Source: Bryum argenteum
Taxonomy: Eukaryota > Streptophyta > Bryopsida > Bryales > Bryaceae
NCBI GenBank assembly: GCA_037043015.1
Contig: CM073323.1
Coordinates: 7,440,001-7,504,000, forward strand
Direction of reading: 5' to 3'
DNA length: 64,000 nt
The notes under the pieces were generated by a model. It had not been told where the DNA came from. It searched no databases and saw nothing but the letters and a program-made list of their open reading frames with translations. This document shows, piece by piece, positions 24,504 through 37,885 of this stretch. Each line of letters opens with the position of its first letter. Position 1 is the first letter of the stretch. The translations under genes were made by a program, and so were the position numbers.

Positions 24504-26380
24504 TTATGTAAATTTTCTTGATGATATGATTTACTTATTTTCTATGTTGTATGTAAGATCAAATTCATTTTAGATAAGAGTGGCATTCAAATAACAACAA
24601 CTCTCACATCGATAAAGAAATACCATTTTACTTCATATAGAAAATAATAACATTCTATTACCATTTTGCAATCCTTACAACACCACATGAAATTCCATCA
24701 AATTTAAGAATTACGAACAAATACACTCTTTTGTACCTAACACACATACATGCCATATAATTCTAATCTAAGTAAGAAAAATACACCTTATCACCTTCGA
24801 AATCCTCTAGCAGCAACACTTCAAATTCCATCTCAAATAAAAGTCACATTTGATACAAGTTAGCAATTTATGTCAATAAGATGTTTTGTTCAATTATGGA
24901 TAACAATCACATCTTGATGCAAGCCGCAGGTCTCATAGGAGAAGTACTCAGATTCTATGTAAGTAAAAGTTACAGACCAATTACCAATACAAAGCAGCCA
25001 ATCTCTTGAAAACAACACCTTGTTCCATTTAAGAAAAAGTCGTTTCATAATTCGGATAACATCAAGAATGTCAATGCATGTGTCATGTTAACTTTACAAG
25101 AGGTACAAATCCCAAATGAATACAAGGTGTCGACCTGTCCGTGGAGCATATTAACTTTACAAGAGGTACAAATCCCAAATGAATACAAGGTGTCGACCTG
25201 TCCGTGGAGCACTAACAAGTCAGATCAAGTTAACTTCGCAAGAGGTGGAAATCCCAAATGAATTCAAGGTGTCAGTCTACCCGTGGAGCACTAGCAAGAC
25301 AAATCACACTAACTTCGCAAGAGGTGCAAATTCCAAATGAATACAAGGTGTCAATCGGTCCGTGAAGGACTAACAAGTCAGATCACGTTAACTTCGCAAG
25401 AGGTACAAATCCCAAATGAATACAAGGTGTCGGTTTGTCTACGGAGTACTAACAAGTCAGATCCTACTTCAGATAAGGCTCACATCCTGATGGTAGTTAA
25501 CAATCTTTGTAACGATAGTACATCATGTACCAACAACATCCTTGTTTCCAAATTAAGACATCATCACAAAATAGTAGCCAAAGCACAAGAGAATTCTCAT
25601 ATAAAAAAACAATATCCACAATCAATCAATCAAAAATATTCATTCAATTCAACTCATTATCTATGTGTGTAACCTACTAAGGTAAATCATTTTAAACACA
25701 CCAACAAAGTTAGACCACCAATATATTCCACAAAGATGGACCCTATACTAAAATCACCATCTTCCAAATTAAAAAATTAGGATGGTAATAGGGGCCAACT
25801 TATGCTTGAAAATATATAGCATATGACGATGGCCACGCGATGGAAATAGTGAGGAGCGAAAATATAGTGTGAGTGGAGGAATTAGAATATTCTAAGATTA
25901 GGGCACGAGGAGTAATGGTTTGGCCACAGCAACATGCGATTCCCAGGGGAACGGAAGGGAAGCAGAAGGTGAGCAGAGGCGACGACGAGCGCGTTGTTGT
26001 CGTTGTCGGGAAGGTCGGATCTGAGCTTCTTCATTTCGCAAGCTGGTGCTACGGCAGCTGCTGATTGACAACCTTTCTTTTCTTCTTCTTTTCCCAGTTT
26101 GCTGGCCTCTGCTGCCACTACAGTTGCCGTACCTGCAGCCGACCTCACTGCAGGACCCATAATTGCTCACGACCCTTCTTCAGATTATCCCCTTGCACTT
26201 GTTGTTGTATCCTTTTGTGGGTTCCAGGCCACGGGCGGCGAGTTTCGAGTAATCGAACCGGATCTAGGGTTTGGAGGCCGGCACGAGGTTCGTAGTTCGC
26301 AGTTCTCAATTTGGCTTTTCCAATTTGTGGGTTTTTGCGGAAGGTAATCGGGTTTTGTCGGTGTAGGTGATTATAGCGCC
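22984..26380. other. intergenic region upstream of the ORP gene
   Basis: AT-rich, with no supported coding exon. Contains TA runs (about 23806-23822 and 24468-24501) and a five-unit minisatellite (25083-25465). The last 500 bases are GC-richer and presumably hold the promoter and leader of the ORP gene; overlapping short open frames there on both strands reflect base composition. Confidence 0.55.
25083..25465. repeat. minisatellite, about five units of 60-80 bp
   Basis: Each unit reads about GTTAACTTCGCAAGAGGTAC, AAATCCCAAATGAATACAAG, GTGTCGACCTGTCCGTGGAG, then CACTAACAAGTCAGATCA. The first two copies are nearly identical and lack the last section, while later copies carry substitutions. Confidence 0.9.
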
Positions 26381-27826
26381 ATGAGTGCTCCGGCGAAGAA
26401 AGGAGGAGGGGGCTTCTTCTCCTCGATCACGAGCACTTTTGCCAACTTGAGCACGGCGGCGTACAGCAAAGCGAACAGCTTGATAGGACGCGAGGGTTTG
26501 GAGGTTGTCAACCCGGAAGGAGGCCAGGAGGATGTGGAGGATGAGGCCAACAAGGGTCGGTTTAAGGCGGAGGATCGCGAGAGCTACTGGAAGATGATGC
26601 ACAAGTACATCGGCAGCGACATCACGTCTATGGTGACGCTCCCCGTGCTCATCTTCGAGCCCATGACGAACCTCCAGAAGATGACGGAGCTCATGGAGTA
26701 CGCCTACCTGCTCGATTTGGCGGACGAGTGCGAAGACCCCCACATGAAGATGGCGTACGCTTGCATCTGGGCCGTCTCCGTCTACCCCGCCTACCTCCGC
26801 ACATGGAAGCCGTTCAATCCCATCCTCGGTGAGACTTACGAAATGGTCAACCACAACGGCATCACATTCTTAGCTGAGCAGGTATCGCACCACCCTCCGA
26901 TGAGCTCTGCGCACGCGGAGAACGAGCATTTCGCGTACGACATCACGTCCAAGCTACGAACGAAGTTTTTGGGGAATTCCGTGGACATCTACCCTGTGGG
27001 CCGAACTCGTGTGCAGCTGAAGAAATCGAACGACGTGCTCACCCTGACCCCCCCGCCGACCAAAGTGTACAATCTCATCTTCGGACGCACCTGGGTCGAC
27101 TCGCCCGGCGACATGGTGATGGAGAATCTCACCACTGGCGACAAAGTGATCCTCTACTTCCAACCGTGTGGCTGGTTCGGCCAGGGTCGCTACGAAGTGG
27201 ACGGATATGTCTACGACAAAGACGAGAATCCGAAGGTTTTGATTACGGGCAAGTGGAACACTTCCCTCAGCTGCCAACCGTGTGACGCCGAAGGGGAGCC
27301 CCTCGAAGGCACGGAGCTCAAGGAGGTCTGGAAGTGCAAGGAAGCACCGAAAGGCGACAGGTTTCAGTATACGTACTTCGCACATGAGATTAATAGCTTC
27401 AAGACTGCGCCTCACGCGCTGCTGCAGTCGGACTCGCGTCTCAGGCCGGACCGATACGCGCTGGAGATGGGCGATATGAGCAAAGCGGGAACGGAGAAGA
27501 CGAATTTGGAGGAAAGACAAAGGGCGGAGAAGAGGATGCGTGAAGCCAAGAAAGAAAGCTTCAGCCCTCGCTGGTTTAACCTCACTGGTGACATCGCCCC
27601 TACTCCATGGGGTGATGTGGAGATTTATGAGTACAACGGCAAGTATGATGAGCTTCGTAAACAGGAACAGGCTCAAGCTGGAAAGCCTGTGGATGAGGAA
27701 GCGCTCAAGAGCATCCCGTTCAAGCCATGGCAGTTCGAAGCTTCAGATGTCGACAGCCTTGGTGCTGCTGCTGCTCCTTCCTCCCAACCCTTGCCTGTTG
27801 AAATCCCTCCTTCCTCTTCGTCATAG
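26381..27826 (+). CDS. oxysterol-binding protein-related protein (ORP3-like)
   Basis: Single-exon gene of 481 residues for a lipid-transfer protein of the OSBP-related domain family, which moves sterols or phosphoinositides between membranes. The fingerprint EQVSHHPP lies at residues 166-173 and the ligand-pocket string [12 protein letters not shown] at 143-154. No PH domain or ankyrin repeat precedes the domain, so it is the short plant type (ORP3 group). The N-terminus ([21 protein letters not shown]) is a plausible amphipathic helix. The C-terminus is Pro/Ser-rich, and an acidic/basic helix ([20 protein letters not shown]) precedes the conserved WF.LTGD motif. Its GC content is well above that of its surroundings and there is no intron in 1.4 kb, unlike most genes in the window, which hints at a retrocopy origin. 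The frame is intact and appears functional. Confidence 0.93.
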   Translation: MSAPAKKGGGGFFSSITSTFANLSTAAYSKANSLIGREGLEVVNPEGGQEDVEDEANKGRFKAEDRESYWKMMHKYIGSDITSMVTLPVLIFEPMTNLQKMTELMEYAYLLDLADECEDPHMKMAYACIWAVSVYPAYLRTWKPFNPILGETYEMVNHNGITFLAEQVSHHPPMSSAHAENEHFAYDITSKLRTKFLGNSVDIYPVGRTRVQLKKSNDVLTLTPPPTKVYNLIFGRTWVDSPGDMVMENLTTGDKVILYFQPCGWFGQGRYEVDGYVYDKDENPKVLITGKWNTSLSCQPCDAEGEPLEGTELKEVWKCKEAPKGDRFQYTYFAHEINSFKTAPHALLQSDSRLRPDRYALEMGDMSKAGTEKTNLEERQRAEKRMREAKKESFSPRWFNLTGDIAPTPWGDVEIYEYNGKYDELRKQEQAQAGKPVDEEALKSIPFKPWQFEASDVDSLGAAAAPSSQPLPVEIPPSSSS

Positions 27827-28633
27827 GATGGTCCATCGATCCCTTTTGTCGTTCGTTGTTCATAGTCATCTGCCTGTGAGAATCGGGAGCAGGCCCCATT
27901 GTTCTCTCTCTTCCTCTTCCTCTCGTATGTAAGGAAAGCACTCTTCTTTACTCTGTATTTTGATCTCACTGCGAGGAAGTCAGGTTTAGTCGAACCATTT
28001 TGTTCCACTGGAGAAGATGCCCTATTTTAATATGAATCTATGCAAATAGACATGATTCTGAAAGTTATGTTATCAGGATTTGGCCTCTTGTATATTTTAT
28101 TTCAGAACCGGCTCGTGCTTATGGTCGGTGATCAATAAGTTTATCAAGCAGAAAGTTACCTGAACTAAATAAGATAGTGCAGTGACGTCCAATGGATTTT
28201 AATATTTGTGAATGATTGAACTGACAAAAGGAAACGAGTTGTCACCTCTCTATGAGTGGAAGTACTCATTCAGGCAAGGTGAACTGTTCTCAAACTGCGC
28301 ACTGAAGGCTTGCACTACATTTGTGAATCTGTGGATGTCTTGATTACCGTGCATGTATTGAGGCGTACACTACAGTTGTGAAGCCAGAGAGAACTTCGTC
28401 AGATGGGATGCACAATGACCTGTATTTTTTTGTCCTCAGCCAGTAGCACATAGGAAAGGATTGTTTTGCTACCTCGCAATATCTGTACAACTAGTTTTCA
28501 TCGAAGGTTTTTTGTTGCTACTCTGTGCTTGAATTTCAAACCGATACACCACGGCTCGATCGACCGTTGAGCTGAAAATCAAAGAAGTTCCGGCAAGAAT
28601 TTCACTCCCAGGGCACACAAGCGAGCCGTCGTT

Positions 28634-28727
28634 AGGTGTAGGCCCTTACTTCCAGAGTTACCTTTCACTCGATGCATTTGGTGTAGGCCCTTACTTCCAG
28701 AGTTGCCTTTCACTCAATGCATTTGGT
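28634..28727. repeat. 45-base tandem duplication
   Basis: TTAGGTGTAGGCCCTTACTT, then CCAGAGTT, CCTTTCACTC and ATGCATTTGG occur twice in a row with two or three differences. Confidence 0.9.
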
Positions 28728-29587
28728 TAGATGGACGAAGGTTTCGACACACCAGTGACGAAATGGATTATTTTTAACCAGGCTAAGGTTTTGGCAACTG
28801 GATTTATTTCGCATTTTCGCTTTGTGGGTTAGGTTTCAAATCTAGTGGGAGGTATCCACTTGTCACTACTAATGGTGGGGATAGCTGTAAAGTTCACCAT
28901 ACCACAATGCATTATCATAGTATCTGTATTGACTTTTTATTCTAGTTAAATCAATAGTTGCATCTTCAATTTGAAGCAATTTTGTTTCTATATCTCAAAT
29001 TTTAGAATTTTCCACTTGAGTCCTTGAATTTTTGCAATTTCAAACAACTATAAATTCTTCAGAAATCAAGCAATGAGGCTTTATAATTTTTGCACTTTCA
29101 ACAAATCTCAACATATAATTCCAGAACATTCAACATTCTTAGTTTGAAATAATCAATGTCAAAACTGACCACGAGGTAGGGTAAATGTTTAGGAGGGGGA
29201 AGAAAAGGTTGCATCGATTGATGATTTTGCACCATGGATGTTTTTATACTCTTCAAATCTTCAAAATTCTGCGAAAGCCAAAAAGAGTGGCACTCCTCCC
29301 CGCACGCATTCTAAAGTTTTGCAAAGTTAAGGACCAAAGCTGAAGCACTTGAGACCTTGTATTGGCAGGGATGGATGTTAACAATGCTTTGACGAATGAC
29401 AACGAATAAGTAACCGATGCATCTTCCTTATCATTCTCTACTATCTATAAGGTTTTCAAGTGCACTTGAGCTGAAGTACAAATAAAGCGAGGTTGCTTAC
29501 CCGTGCAAGTTGATCATGGACTAGCAAAAATTGTTTACCTCGGCTTTTTATCATTTTCCAAATTTAAATTATTGTAGATCAACAAGC

Positions 29588-29912
29588 GTGTCGTATGTCG
29601 AACGCCAGATTGACACATAGGTGGTCACTATCTAAGCGGTGTCGTATGACAAATGCCAAATGGACACATAGGTGGTCATCGTGTAAGCTGTGTCGTAAGA
29701 TTGACACATAGGTGGTCACTGTTTAAGCGGTGTCGTAAGATTGACACATAGGTGGTCACTATCTAAGCGGTGTCGTACGATCGACACATAAGTGGTCACT
29801 GTCTAAGAGGTGTCGTATGACAAACGCCAGATTGACATATAGGTGGTCACTGTTTAAGCGGTGTCGTATGACAAACGCCACACTGACACATAGGTGGTCA
29901 CTGTCTAAGCGG
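29588..29912. repeat. minisatellite of about 36-52 bp units, seven to eight copies
   Basis: Unit GTGTCGTATGACAAACGCCA, then ATTGACACATAGGTGGTCAC, then TGTCTAAGCG. Several middle units lack the GACAAACGCCA portion, so two unit lengths alternate. Confidence 0.92.
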
Positions 29913-31525
29913 ACTGCTTGGTGTGTAGTTCCGTCTCATTTTGCCATAGCTAATTTGTAGTAGTGTGCCCAACACAAAATCCTACGTTTAATTGCATGGC
30001 ATATATACCGATACCGTGATCAATCAAACCTGACAATATCACGTTGAATCCTTTTTTTACCTCTTTTCTCCCACAAGACCTCTTACAAGCGTAAGAATAT
30101 TCACACCTTTCTCGAATGTATCATGGCCTTCTCAACGACTTTAACCCTTTTCCTCTGGCAAGGCTTGTGATGGGTGTACAAATGTTCACATCTTGGACAT
30201 TTCTCAATCGTATCAAGGCCTTCCCAGCAGTTAATTAGCATCACACAATTCTGAAGGAGTGTCTATGATTATTACTATTATAGTCTTTCTTTCTTTACAT
30301 ATGTTGCATTCATTCCAAGCAATAGAATAAGATGGTGTCCTGATGTCCTCATCCTTGTGTGTTCACCTTCATCAAGGAACAACTTGCGACTGAGAGTGAC
30401 CACTGAATTATTCCATTTTCAAAAGTACTCAATCATACTCTTTCATCTTCTAATTGAGGCATAGACTAGAGTTGTGAATCTTTGCATGTCCTTGAAGTTT
30501 CGAATGCCTTAATCATATATATGAAGAAATGATGAAGTTTTTCGCATTACTTTTAAGTATTATTGAAATTTATTTATATCTTATTAGATTTTTGTACTTC
30601 ATCATTTAAAATCAATCACTTTGAGTGGTGTGCAGAGTGTAATATGATTTGTTGAAGGAAACATATGGTTTAGAAATAGCAATTCATAAAGGCCTCTCTA
30701 TAATTGGACTTGGTACAAATGAACTTGTTGGATGAGTTATGAATGTGAGGAGTATTTATCTAGTTGTTGCTCTATAATTTAGAGCTCAACATTTTTACCT
30801 ACTTAGATAAATGAGTAATCATCTTTTCACTCTTCAGAGATGATAACCTATCAGTGATTACAATGCTTATAAAAAATTCAGTATTTCAAGAACAAGCAAA
30901 TACTCGTAATTGTGATGTTACAGACAAGAGGTATGTACACTTGGTCCTGGTCAATAAAAGACTAACAATAAGACATTTAATGCAATGTGATATTTCCATG
31001 CAGATACTAAAAGTAACTCGTCACAGCCACAACCAATCAGAGACTAAAACAACGCACTCGTTGCAGCCAATCAGAGACTAAAATCACGCACGCACATAAC
31101 AAACACATCGACAACAATGAACGAAAGAAGGCTCAAGAAACATTAAACGAAACGCTTCAGCTTCAAAAGAAGTTGCATATCAAAGAAGTCTCTAGCAATT
31201 GCAGTCAAAACACCTCAACAGCACGGTAAAAAGAGAAACAGGACAATTCTCCGTTGAGGCCTAATAAAAGTAAGGAGGTTCCAGGAAAAAGCTAGAGCAC
31301 TTCCAGTTCTTCTGCGGGTCATCTTCCTCCTTTTTCTCACGAGATCGAACCCACCACTACGTCCCTTGCTCACTACAGTTTCTTTTTCCTCGCAAAAAGT
31401 GAAAAAACAAGCGGAAAGAACACTATCTGTATCTGAGACATCGATTATATCTCCGTAACACCAAAGTCTGACCAAAATAATGGTGTCTACTTTAATACAC
31501 AACAAGTAAAGGATTTTTCGTAGTC

Positions 31526-32427
31526 TCAGCAGGTCGCCCCGCCTGTCTGGTGAAGCATAGCATCGATCTCATCTCCATCTTCCATGTCAAGCTGCAATCA
31601 ACACGTTCATGCAACCAATTAATAAACAATAGAACCCTTGACACCGACAGGCAAGGTTCTGATAACAACACGACGACTTCGACATCGAACGAAACAGAGT
31701 AATTTAACCCGGTATAGGAGCAGACCTCTTGAGGAGTCTGCTCAGCTCGAAGACGTCGGCCATCGAACAGAAATGCAATAGACGATGGATCCACCGACTG
31801 CCGGTCACAGTATGCATTCATGAGCTTTCGCAAAGTCGCGGTGCTTTTAATCCTGAAGAACACCTCTCCTCCATCCTACAAAGACGCAGAAAAATTACTC
31901 ATCAAGATATGCTTAAAACAGCAAAAAGCAGTCTACGTAGGTTTCTTGCCTGCACCTCCCAAGCGTATAATACGTCTTTCCGTTTCACAAACAATTCCTG
32001 AACCTTGCATAACTCTCAGAAACGCCAACCTATATAGGTCGGTGACGCCTTACCACCGCCCGTAAATGCAACTTTCAAGCAAAAGCAACAACCAATCACT
32101 TCTTTCCAAGAGCCTAAATTGTGTTTCGATGATTCCGAGAGCCTAATTCGAATAGCTCTCCACCTCCGAAAACAAGAGTAACACCAACGTTCAAGCTCCA
32201 TCCACACACCGAAAAAATTCGATGATTTCGAAGAGAAATTCCGATTAAGAAAATTTGTTGTGATTTCCCGACAAAAAGAACAAGAACAAAAAAGCTGTGG
32301 AAATTGCGATTGAGCGAACCTGGCCCTTGACCTTGAGGTTGATATGCTGGCCACCAGCGCCATCGAGGGGCTTCTTCTCGTCCTGCTGAGCAGCGCCAGG
32401 CGTGTTGTTGTCCTCCACTCCCGACAT
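31526..32427 (-). CDS. SUMO: SUMO, copy 1
   Basis: Small ubiquitin-like modifier, conjugated to lysines of target proteins through its C-terminal glycine. Three exons on the minus strand, 32320-32427, 31726-31875 and 31526-31591, give 107 residues (36+50+21). Residues 1-29 are the flexible tail ([20 protein letters not shown]). The ubiquitin fold follows from HINLKVKGQ through [20 protein letters not shown] and [20 protein letters not shown]. The precursor ends QTGG-ATC, so a SUMO protease must remove ATC to expose the diglycine. The predicted protein is the same as that of copy 2 about 4.9 kb away, and the 3' flanks are also alike, showing a tandem duplication. Confidence 0.96.
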
Positions 32428-35400
32428 CGTTGCAAACTGATCAATTCCAGCTATGAAAAATCGAAGAAGGGGTTACGGGCAAATGAAGAGAAGCTCGCTG
32501 TACAACGACAATAGAGCCCTAAAGCAGGTCGATAAAGCTTGAAGCCTGCATTTCCCGCTTACATAGTGCTCAAGAGAGACCCCCTTCACTTGGCTCCCAG
32601 GAGTTTGGTACTCAGAACTGAGCGCTTTTGGTCGTCGATTTCTCGTGTGGATTCTGGGCCGTTCGATCGGCCCAATGAGGTGGTTGGGAACGCGGAGGAA
32701 GAGGGGAACGCGTGGGAGCTTAAGCGAATGTGAACGAATCAGCAGCTGGAAAGGGACCTCAGCCGGCAGCCAGAAGCCACTCGGAGCTCTCCCGCCTCAT
32801 TTCCGCTATCTTGAGGAGTCACCCATTGGACGCATTTTGGGTGAAGTTTTGAAGAGTTTTCGAAATTAATATCGAAAATATGAAGTTTTTAGAAGTTATT
32901 GAAAGTATTGTTTGGTACATTTGGGACCGATCATAGGTACATTAGCTGAAATGGCAGGATTGGATTGCGTGTCGAGAGAGGATCCACCTTTTCTTTGAAT
33001 TTGAATCATGTATCGGATAGGGTGGTTCATGTTGTCGAAGATTCGGTGGCACATGCAATTAATACCTCTACAACGTGGCAAATTTCTGCATTAGCGCATT
33101 GACAAATATGTCACGTGTGCTTTCACTACGTGAAAAAACAACTTGATGCGAAAGATTCCGTATCCGTTTGCTGTCATAGGTGTAATCATCCGAGGTCAAG
33201 GTCAACCAAAGACCACGTACTGAATTTCCATCTTCCGCACGAGCCCATTCTCATATACAAAAAAAAAAAATAATATATATATTGAAATTTTGTTGTTTCT
33301 AAGATCATATGCAATTTACAATCAAAATAGATATATAGTTTATCTCTATATGGCTTTATTACAAACAAGAAATAATCTTTCTCTCAGACAATTCCTAGGG
33401 AGAAATTGTCCTCCAAACATTCAAAAGAGGTCCAAAATTGTAATGATTACCCCTTTTTTTTATTAAGGGTACATGTTCCTTGTTCCAATTTTGAGTAACT
33501 CTTTATACTACAAAGTTCACCAATAAATTTGTATATCTCTAATACCTCTTAGATTTTGGGGGATGGTAGGTACCCCTATATTGCAAAGTATATAGAAGAA
33601 AATGAGGTTTGAATATCCTCAACCACTCATATATCAAAAAAAATATCACAACTAAAGCCTTTAATATTTCTAAGTAATAAAAGTCGAACCGTCTACTTAA
33701 CATTTACTCCCTCCGTACCAAAAAGTCTCATCGATACATCCTTTTGATTTTGTTCCAAAATGTCTCATCGGTTTCACACTAAGTACAATCGAGCACTTTG
33801 ATCACCAAGCTATGATGTATTGAGTCCTTCGATCACCTCACCTCACCTCATCGTACCACTTCACTCGATCTATTATTCTCCATCATGAGCTCACAATTAG
33901 AAGAAACAAAATTTAAATCGCAATACCAACCAACAACATACATAACATGAACATGGTTAAAGGAGTTTTGCCCAAACTTTTGTACACCAACATTCTATGA
34001 TTATTCAAGCAAATGTTATCAAATAATATATCACTACAAAGCTCTTGGAGAGAGAAAAATAATTTTACTTATGAAAATTGAGCTTAATTCCAAGAGGTTT
34101 GCAATATTGATTAGACATTATCGGAGAGAGAAAGTAATTTATTATAATTATAGTTATGAAAGCACTGTATTTTCAAAATAGTGCAAAATATTCTACAAGT
34201 GAATGGGCTTTTATAGCAAAAGGTTTAGAGTCATTGTAACAAAAAAATTAACAACGAGCCTTCGTTTTGAAGGTTTAGTATGTTAATAAGGATTGAGATC
34301 AACCAATAAATAATAGAGGTTTTTACATGGTACACATCAATTGTATCTCGCATTTCATAATAATGTCTCTAAGAAATTGTTAAATAAGTTCGCAAACCAA
34401 AAGAGCCTCGAAACTTTTAATGCCTAATGGAGTGTTGAAGCTCAAAGGGCACTCAAATATTAAAAAAAAAAGTTAACAAAGCAAGGGCCACATCCATGTT
34501 TGAGAATGTTGTGGAAAGGGCCGAAGAGTGCCCAACCGTTCAAAGATACATAATTAAATTTGGCTCTAAACAAGCCAATTTGCATAAGCAAGTTTGCATC
34601 TCCATTACATATTTAGATTATTGATTGGACCCATTGCATATGGTGGCTTACTAAGGGAAAATACTATTTGTTTTCTTTTGGCAAACAAAAATTATCATGA
34701 AACGGAATACCAACCAATGAAATTGTACCTTGTCTAAAAAATGAATGTGCAAGTGTATTGGGTTTAGGTTATTTTGAAATTACTCTAAGAGGGGTTAGTA
34801 GTCCTATACCGGTGTTATGTTGTGTGGATATACCATCGAGGGTAGGCTGAACGGACACCATATTCACGCCGATCGTTACGGGTCTAGTTTTCTTCTTCTT
34901 CTCTTAGAAGCTCAAAAAGAGAGGCAACATCACTAAGAGACCATGAAGAGATGGAAACATAAATGATTGACTTAAAGTGACGATGCATGTTCCCCAAATT
35001 CAATGCATGGGCAGGAGAAAGGTTATTAAGGCTTGCTCCCGATTTCATTGAGTCTCATTGACGCTCATGACAGTTTTTTCTTCCTTCACATTTCTTGCTA
35101 CCGTAGTGATGACATGATTTGACAATGTAGGCTCCACCTAAAGGATCAACAACCAATATCTATGTACCTTTATGGAAAGCTTCATCATACAAATCAATAC
35201 TTTTAAGATGTAAAAAACAATGGAGCAATTAAAACTCTTCTTGTAGAAGTGCGGTTAAAACAAGAGAAAAAAAATCTCTATATTATAATTTATAAAATGT
35301 TAAAATTGATGAAATTATTTACTTGAGAAGGAATATGTGAACTTCTCTCTTCTAAGTTTGTAAAGGGAGAGGGATTGCATCTAATACCTTGCCCATTCCT

Positions 35401-36450
35401 CACTAGGGATAGTAGGTCAGGTAACAAACTCTAAAGTAGTGATTGATGAGCTTTCTCTTATAATTGTTTGGAAATATTCGTAATGTTTTCAACTAAAGTA
35501 TCTCATTATACTTGTTTGGAAATGTTATTAATAGAATAATAAAATATGCTAAGACCATACATGTTACATATTACTACTAGAAAGTCTTTATCATGAACCA
35601 ACTAATTCATACTAATTGAATACAAAAACCTCCAAGAACCTCTCCTTCTGAATATCATTATTGAGATAGCTAAGCTGAAACACAGTAGTCAATCCATTCA
35701 GTACTTATACCATTACGCAAAGACGATTCCTCAATCCTATCACAACTCAAACATTGTTCATTTTCCTGGCTGCAATACCTATCTATAGTTGCATACTCAT
35801 GGAGTACACGCAATTTCAAATACTCTTGATTGAACTTCAACCTTTTGTTACTTACTTCCAGAATTTATAGTACAAAAACTTGGACAAAAGCCGGCTCAGT
35901 CACGCTATTATCTCCTGCTAAAACCCCACATGCACAACTTCACAAATGATAAAGACATTTACATGCAGAAACTAAAAGTACCTCATCGCACGCAATCAGA
36001 GACAAACCATCCCACGCATAAGATAAACGCATCAACCACAATGAACGAAACGAGGCTGAACACATTGAAAGAAACGGTTTAGCTTCACATGAGTTGTTGC
36101 GTATCATAATGTCCCAAGCGATTGCAGTCAATATACGTCAACTGCAGCAAGGTAAAAAAAGAAACAGAACCATTCTCCAATGAGCTCTGTGAAAGTAAGG
36201 GTGGTTCCAGGAAAAAAGCTAAAGCAATTCCAGTTCTTCTGCGGGTCATCTTCCTCCTTTTCTTCACGATATCAAACCTCCACTTATATATCCTTGCTCA
36301 TTGCAGTTTCTTTTTCCAACCAGAAAGTGAAAAAACAAGCGGAAAGAACACTATCTGTATCTGAGACATCGTTTCTATCTCCATAACACCAAAGTATGAC
36401 CAAAATAATGGTGTCTGCTTAAATACACAAGTAAAGCATTCTTCGTAGTC
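32428..36450. other. spacer between the two SUMO genes
   Basis: No supported gene. Starts with the presumed SUMO copy 1 promoter (to about 32870), then AT-rich sequence. A fragment of the LINE/SINE tail family lies at 34786-34905. From about 35930 the sequence is the duplicated 3' flank of SUMO copy 2. Confidence 0.55.
34786..34905 (+). mobile_element. diverged copy of the LINE/SINE tail family
   Basis: Shares AGAGGGGTTAGTAGTCCTA, then ACGGACACC, TATTCACGCCG and a TTC-rich end with the copies at 43025 and 47965. It is more diverged than those near 38 and 42.5 kb and has no recognisable head. Confidence 0.55.
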
Positions 36451-37382
36451 TCAGCAGGTTGCCCCGCCTGTTTGGTGAAGCATGGCGTCGATCTCATCTC
36501 CATCTTCCATGTCAAGCTGCAAGCAACACGTTTATGCACCAATTACCACAACGACACCATACAACCCTTTCACACCGACAGCCAAAGTTTCTGATAATTA
36601 CAAGACGACTTCTACATCAAACATGAGGAAATAATTCATCCCGGAATAAGAACAGACCTCCTGAGGAGTCTGCTCAGCTCGAAGACGTCGGCCATCGAAC
36701 AGAAATGCAATAGACGATGGATCCACCGACTGCCGGTCACAGTATGCATTCATGAGCTTTCGCAAAGTCGCGGTGCTTTTAATCCTGAAGAACACCTCTC
36801 CTCCATCCTACAAAACGATCATTCTCCGTAAGCATACAGAAAAAACTACTTCTCAAGATGCGCTTACAACAGCAAAGCCACCCTTCGTATGTTCTTGCCC
36901 GCACCTCGCAAGACTACAGTAAGTCTTTCCGTTTCACAAGAAATTCCTAAACCCTGAGTAACTCTCAGTAACGCCAATAATAACCTACAAAGGTCGATGA
37001 AACCTCACCACCGCCAATAATCGCAAGGTTCAAGCAAAAAGCAACAATCCGTCTTCTTCTTTCCAAAAGCCTAAATTCTATATTCCAAGGGCCTCTCCAC
37101 CTCTGAAAACAAAACAGCAAAGTTCGAGCTCCATCCAGACACCAAAAAATAAACAATAATTTCGAAGAGTAGTTCTGATCACTCGAAGTTAAGCAAAAAA
37201 CTATAATTCCTTCTAAATTCCCGACCGAGAAAAAAACAACAACAAAACTGTAGAGAAGTCGCGATTGAGCAAACCTGGCCCTTGACCTTGAGGTTGATAT
37301 GCTGGCCACCAGCGCCATCGAGGGGCTTCTTCTCGTCCTGCTGAGCAGCGCCAGGCGTGTTGTTGTCTTCAACTCCCGACAT
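36451..37382 (-). CDS. SUMO: SUMO, copy 2
   Basis: Same three-exon structure as copy 1: 37275-37382, 36658-36807 and 36451-36516. The 107-residue product is identical. I count seven nucleotide differences in the 324-base coding sequence (two in exon 1, one in exon 2, four in exon 3), and every one is silent. Introns are alignable but clearly diverged. This points to an old duplication under strong constraint, possibly with gene conversion over exon 2. The C-terminal GG-ATC processing site is intact. Confidence 0.96.
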
Positions 37383-37885
37383 CGCTGCAAACTGATCAAT
37401 TCCAGCTACGAAAAAATAGAAGAGCGGGTTACGGGCAGATGAAAGGGAGCTTGCAATACAGCGACAATGGAGCCCTAAAGCGAGCTTGAAGCCTGCATTT
37501 CCCGCTAAGTGCTCTTGGGCGCGATGAAGAAGACGAAATCTGTACCGTCCATCGTGAACTTCATCGTGTGGCTCTAGAATCCCGATTTGACGTCCTGCCC
37601 CTTTCCTAATGCGGTGCCATTGTAAATGAAATATTCGGTGAGGTACACAAAGCTATCAATGGTGACGCTTGAAAAGTTTAGGAAATTTGAAAAGATATGG
37701 TGTTGATTTGGTTCATTGGAAAGGATCAAGCGACAAATAGGTAAATGCTATTAGAGTTGCATTTCCTAAAGTTCAATGTAAAGCTTATTGCCTCAGATAT
37801 TCAAAATTTCAATCCGATAAACATAAGGTCGAAAGTGACAAAAGTATCTTTGATCTTGTGTATCGAGAAAGTTCATATCATACCA

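Larger units (their letters stand above)
27827..31525. other. 3' flank of the ORP gene and spacer before the SUMO genes
   Basis: The first 200-300 bases are probably 3' UTR. The rest is AT-rich without a supported gene. A 45-base direct duplication (28634-28727) and a minisatellite (29588-29912) lie within. From about 31130 the sequence resembles the flank of the second SUMO copy. Confidence 0.55.

Noticed and set aside
25083-25465. CRISPR-like array
   Set aside because: The units are continuous tandem repeats without unique spacers, in a plant nuclear genome.
26306-26854. 182-residue minus-strand frame, and another of 240 residues at 26954-27676
   Set aside because: Both are shadows of the GC-rich ORP coding region.
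33705-33780. CTCCCTCCGTACCAAAAAGTC, like the end of a Stowaway MITE
   Set aside because: Only one end was found; no matching inverted end with GGAGGGAG could be seen downstream, so the element is not supported.
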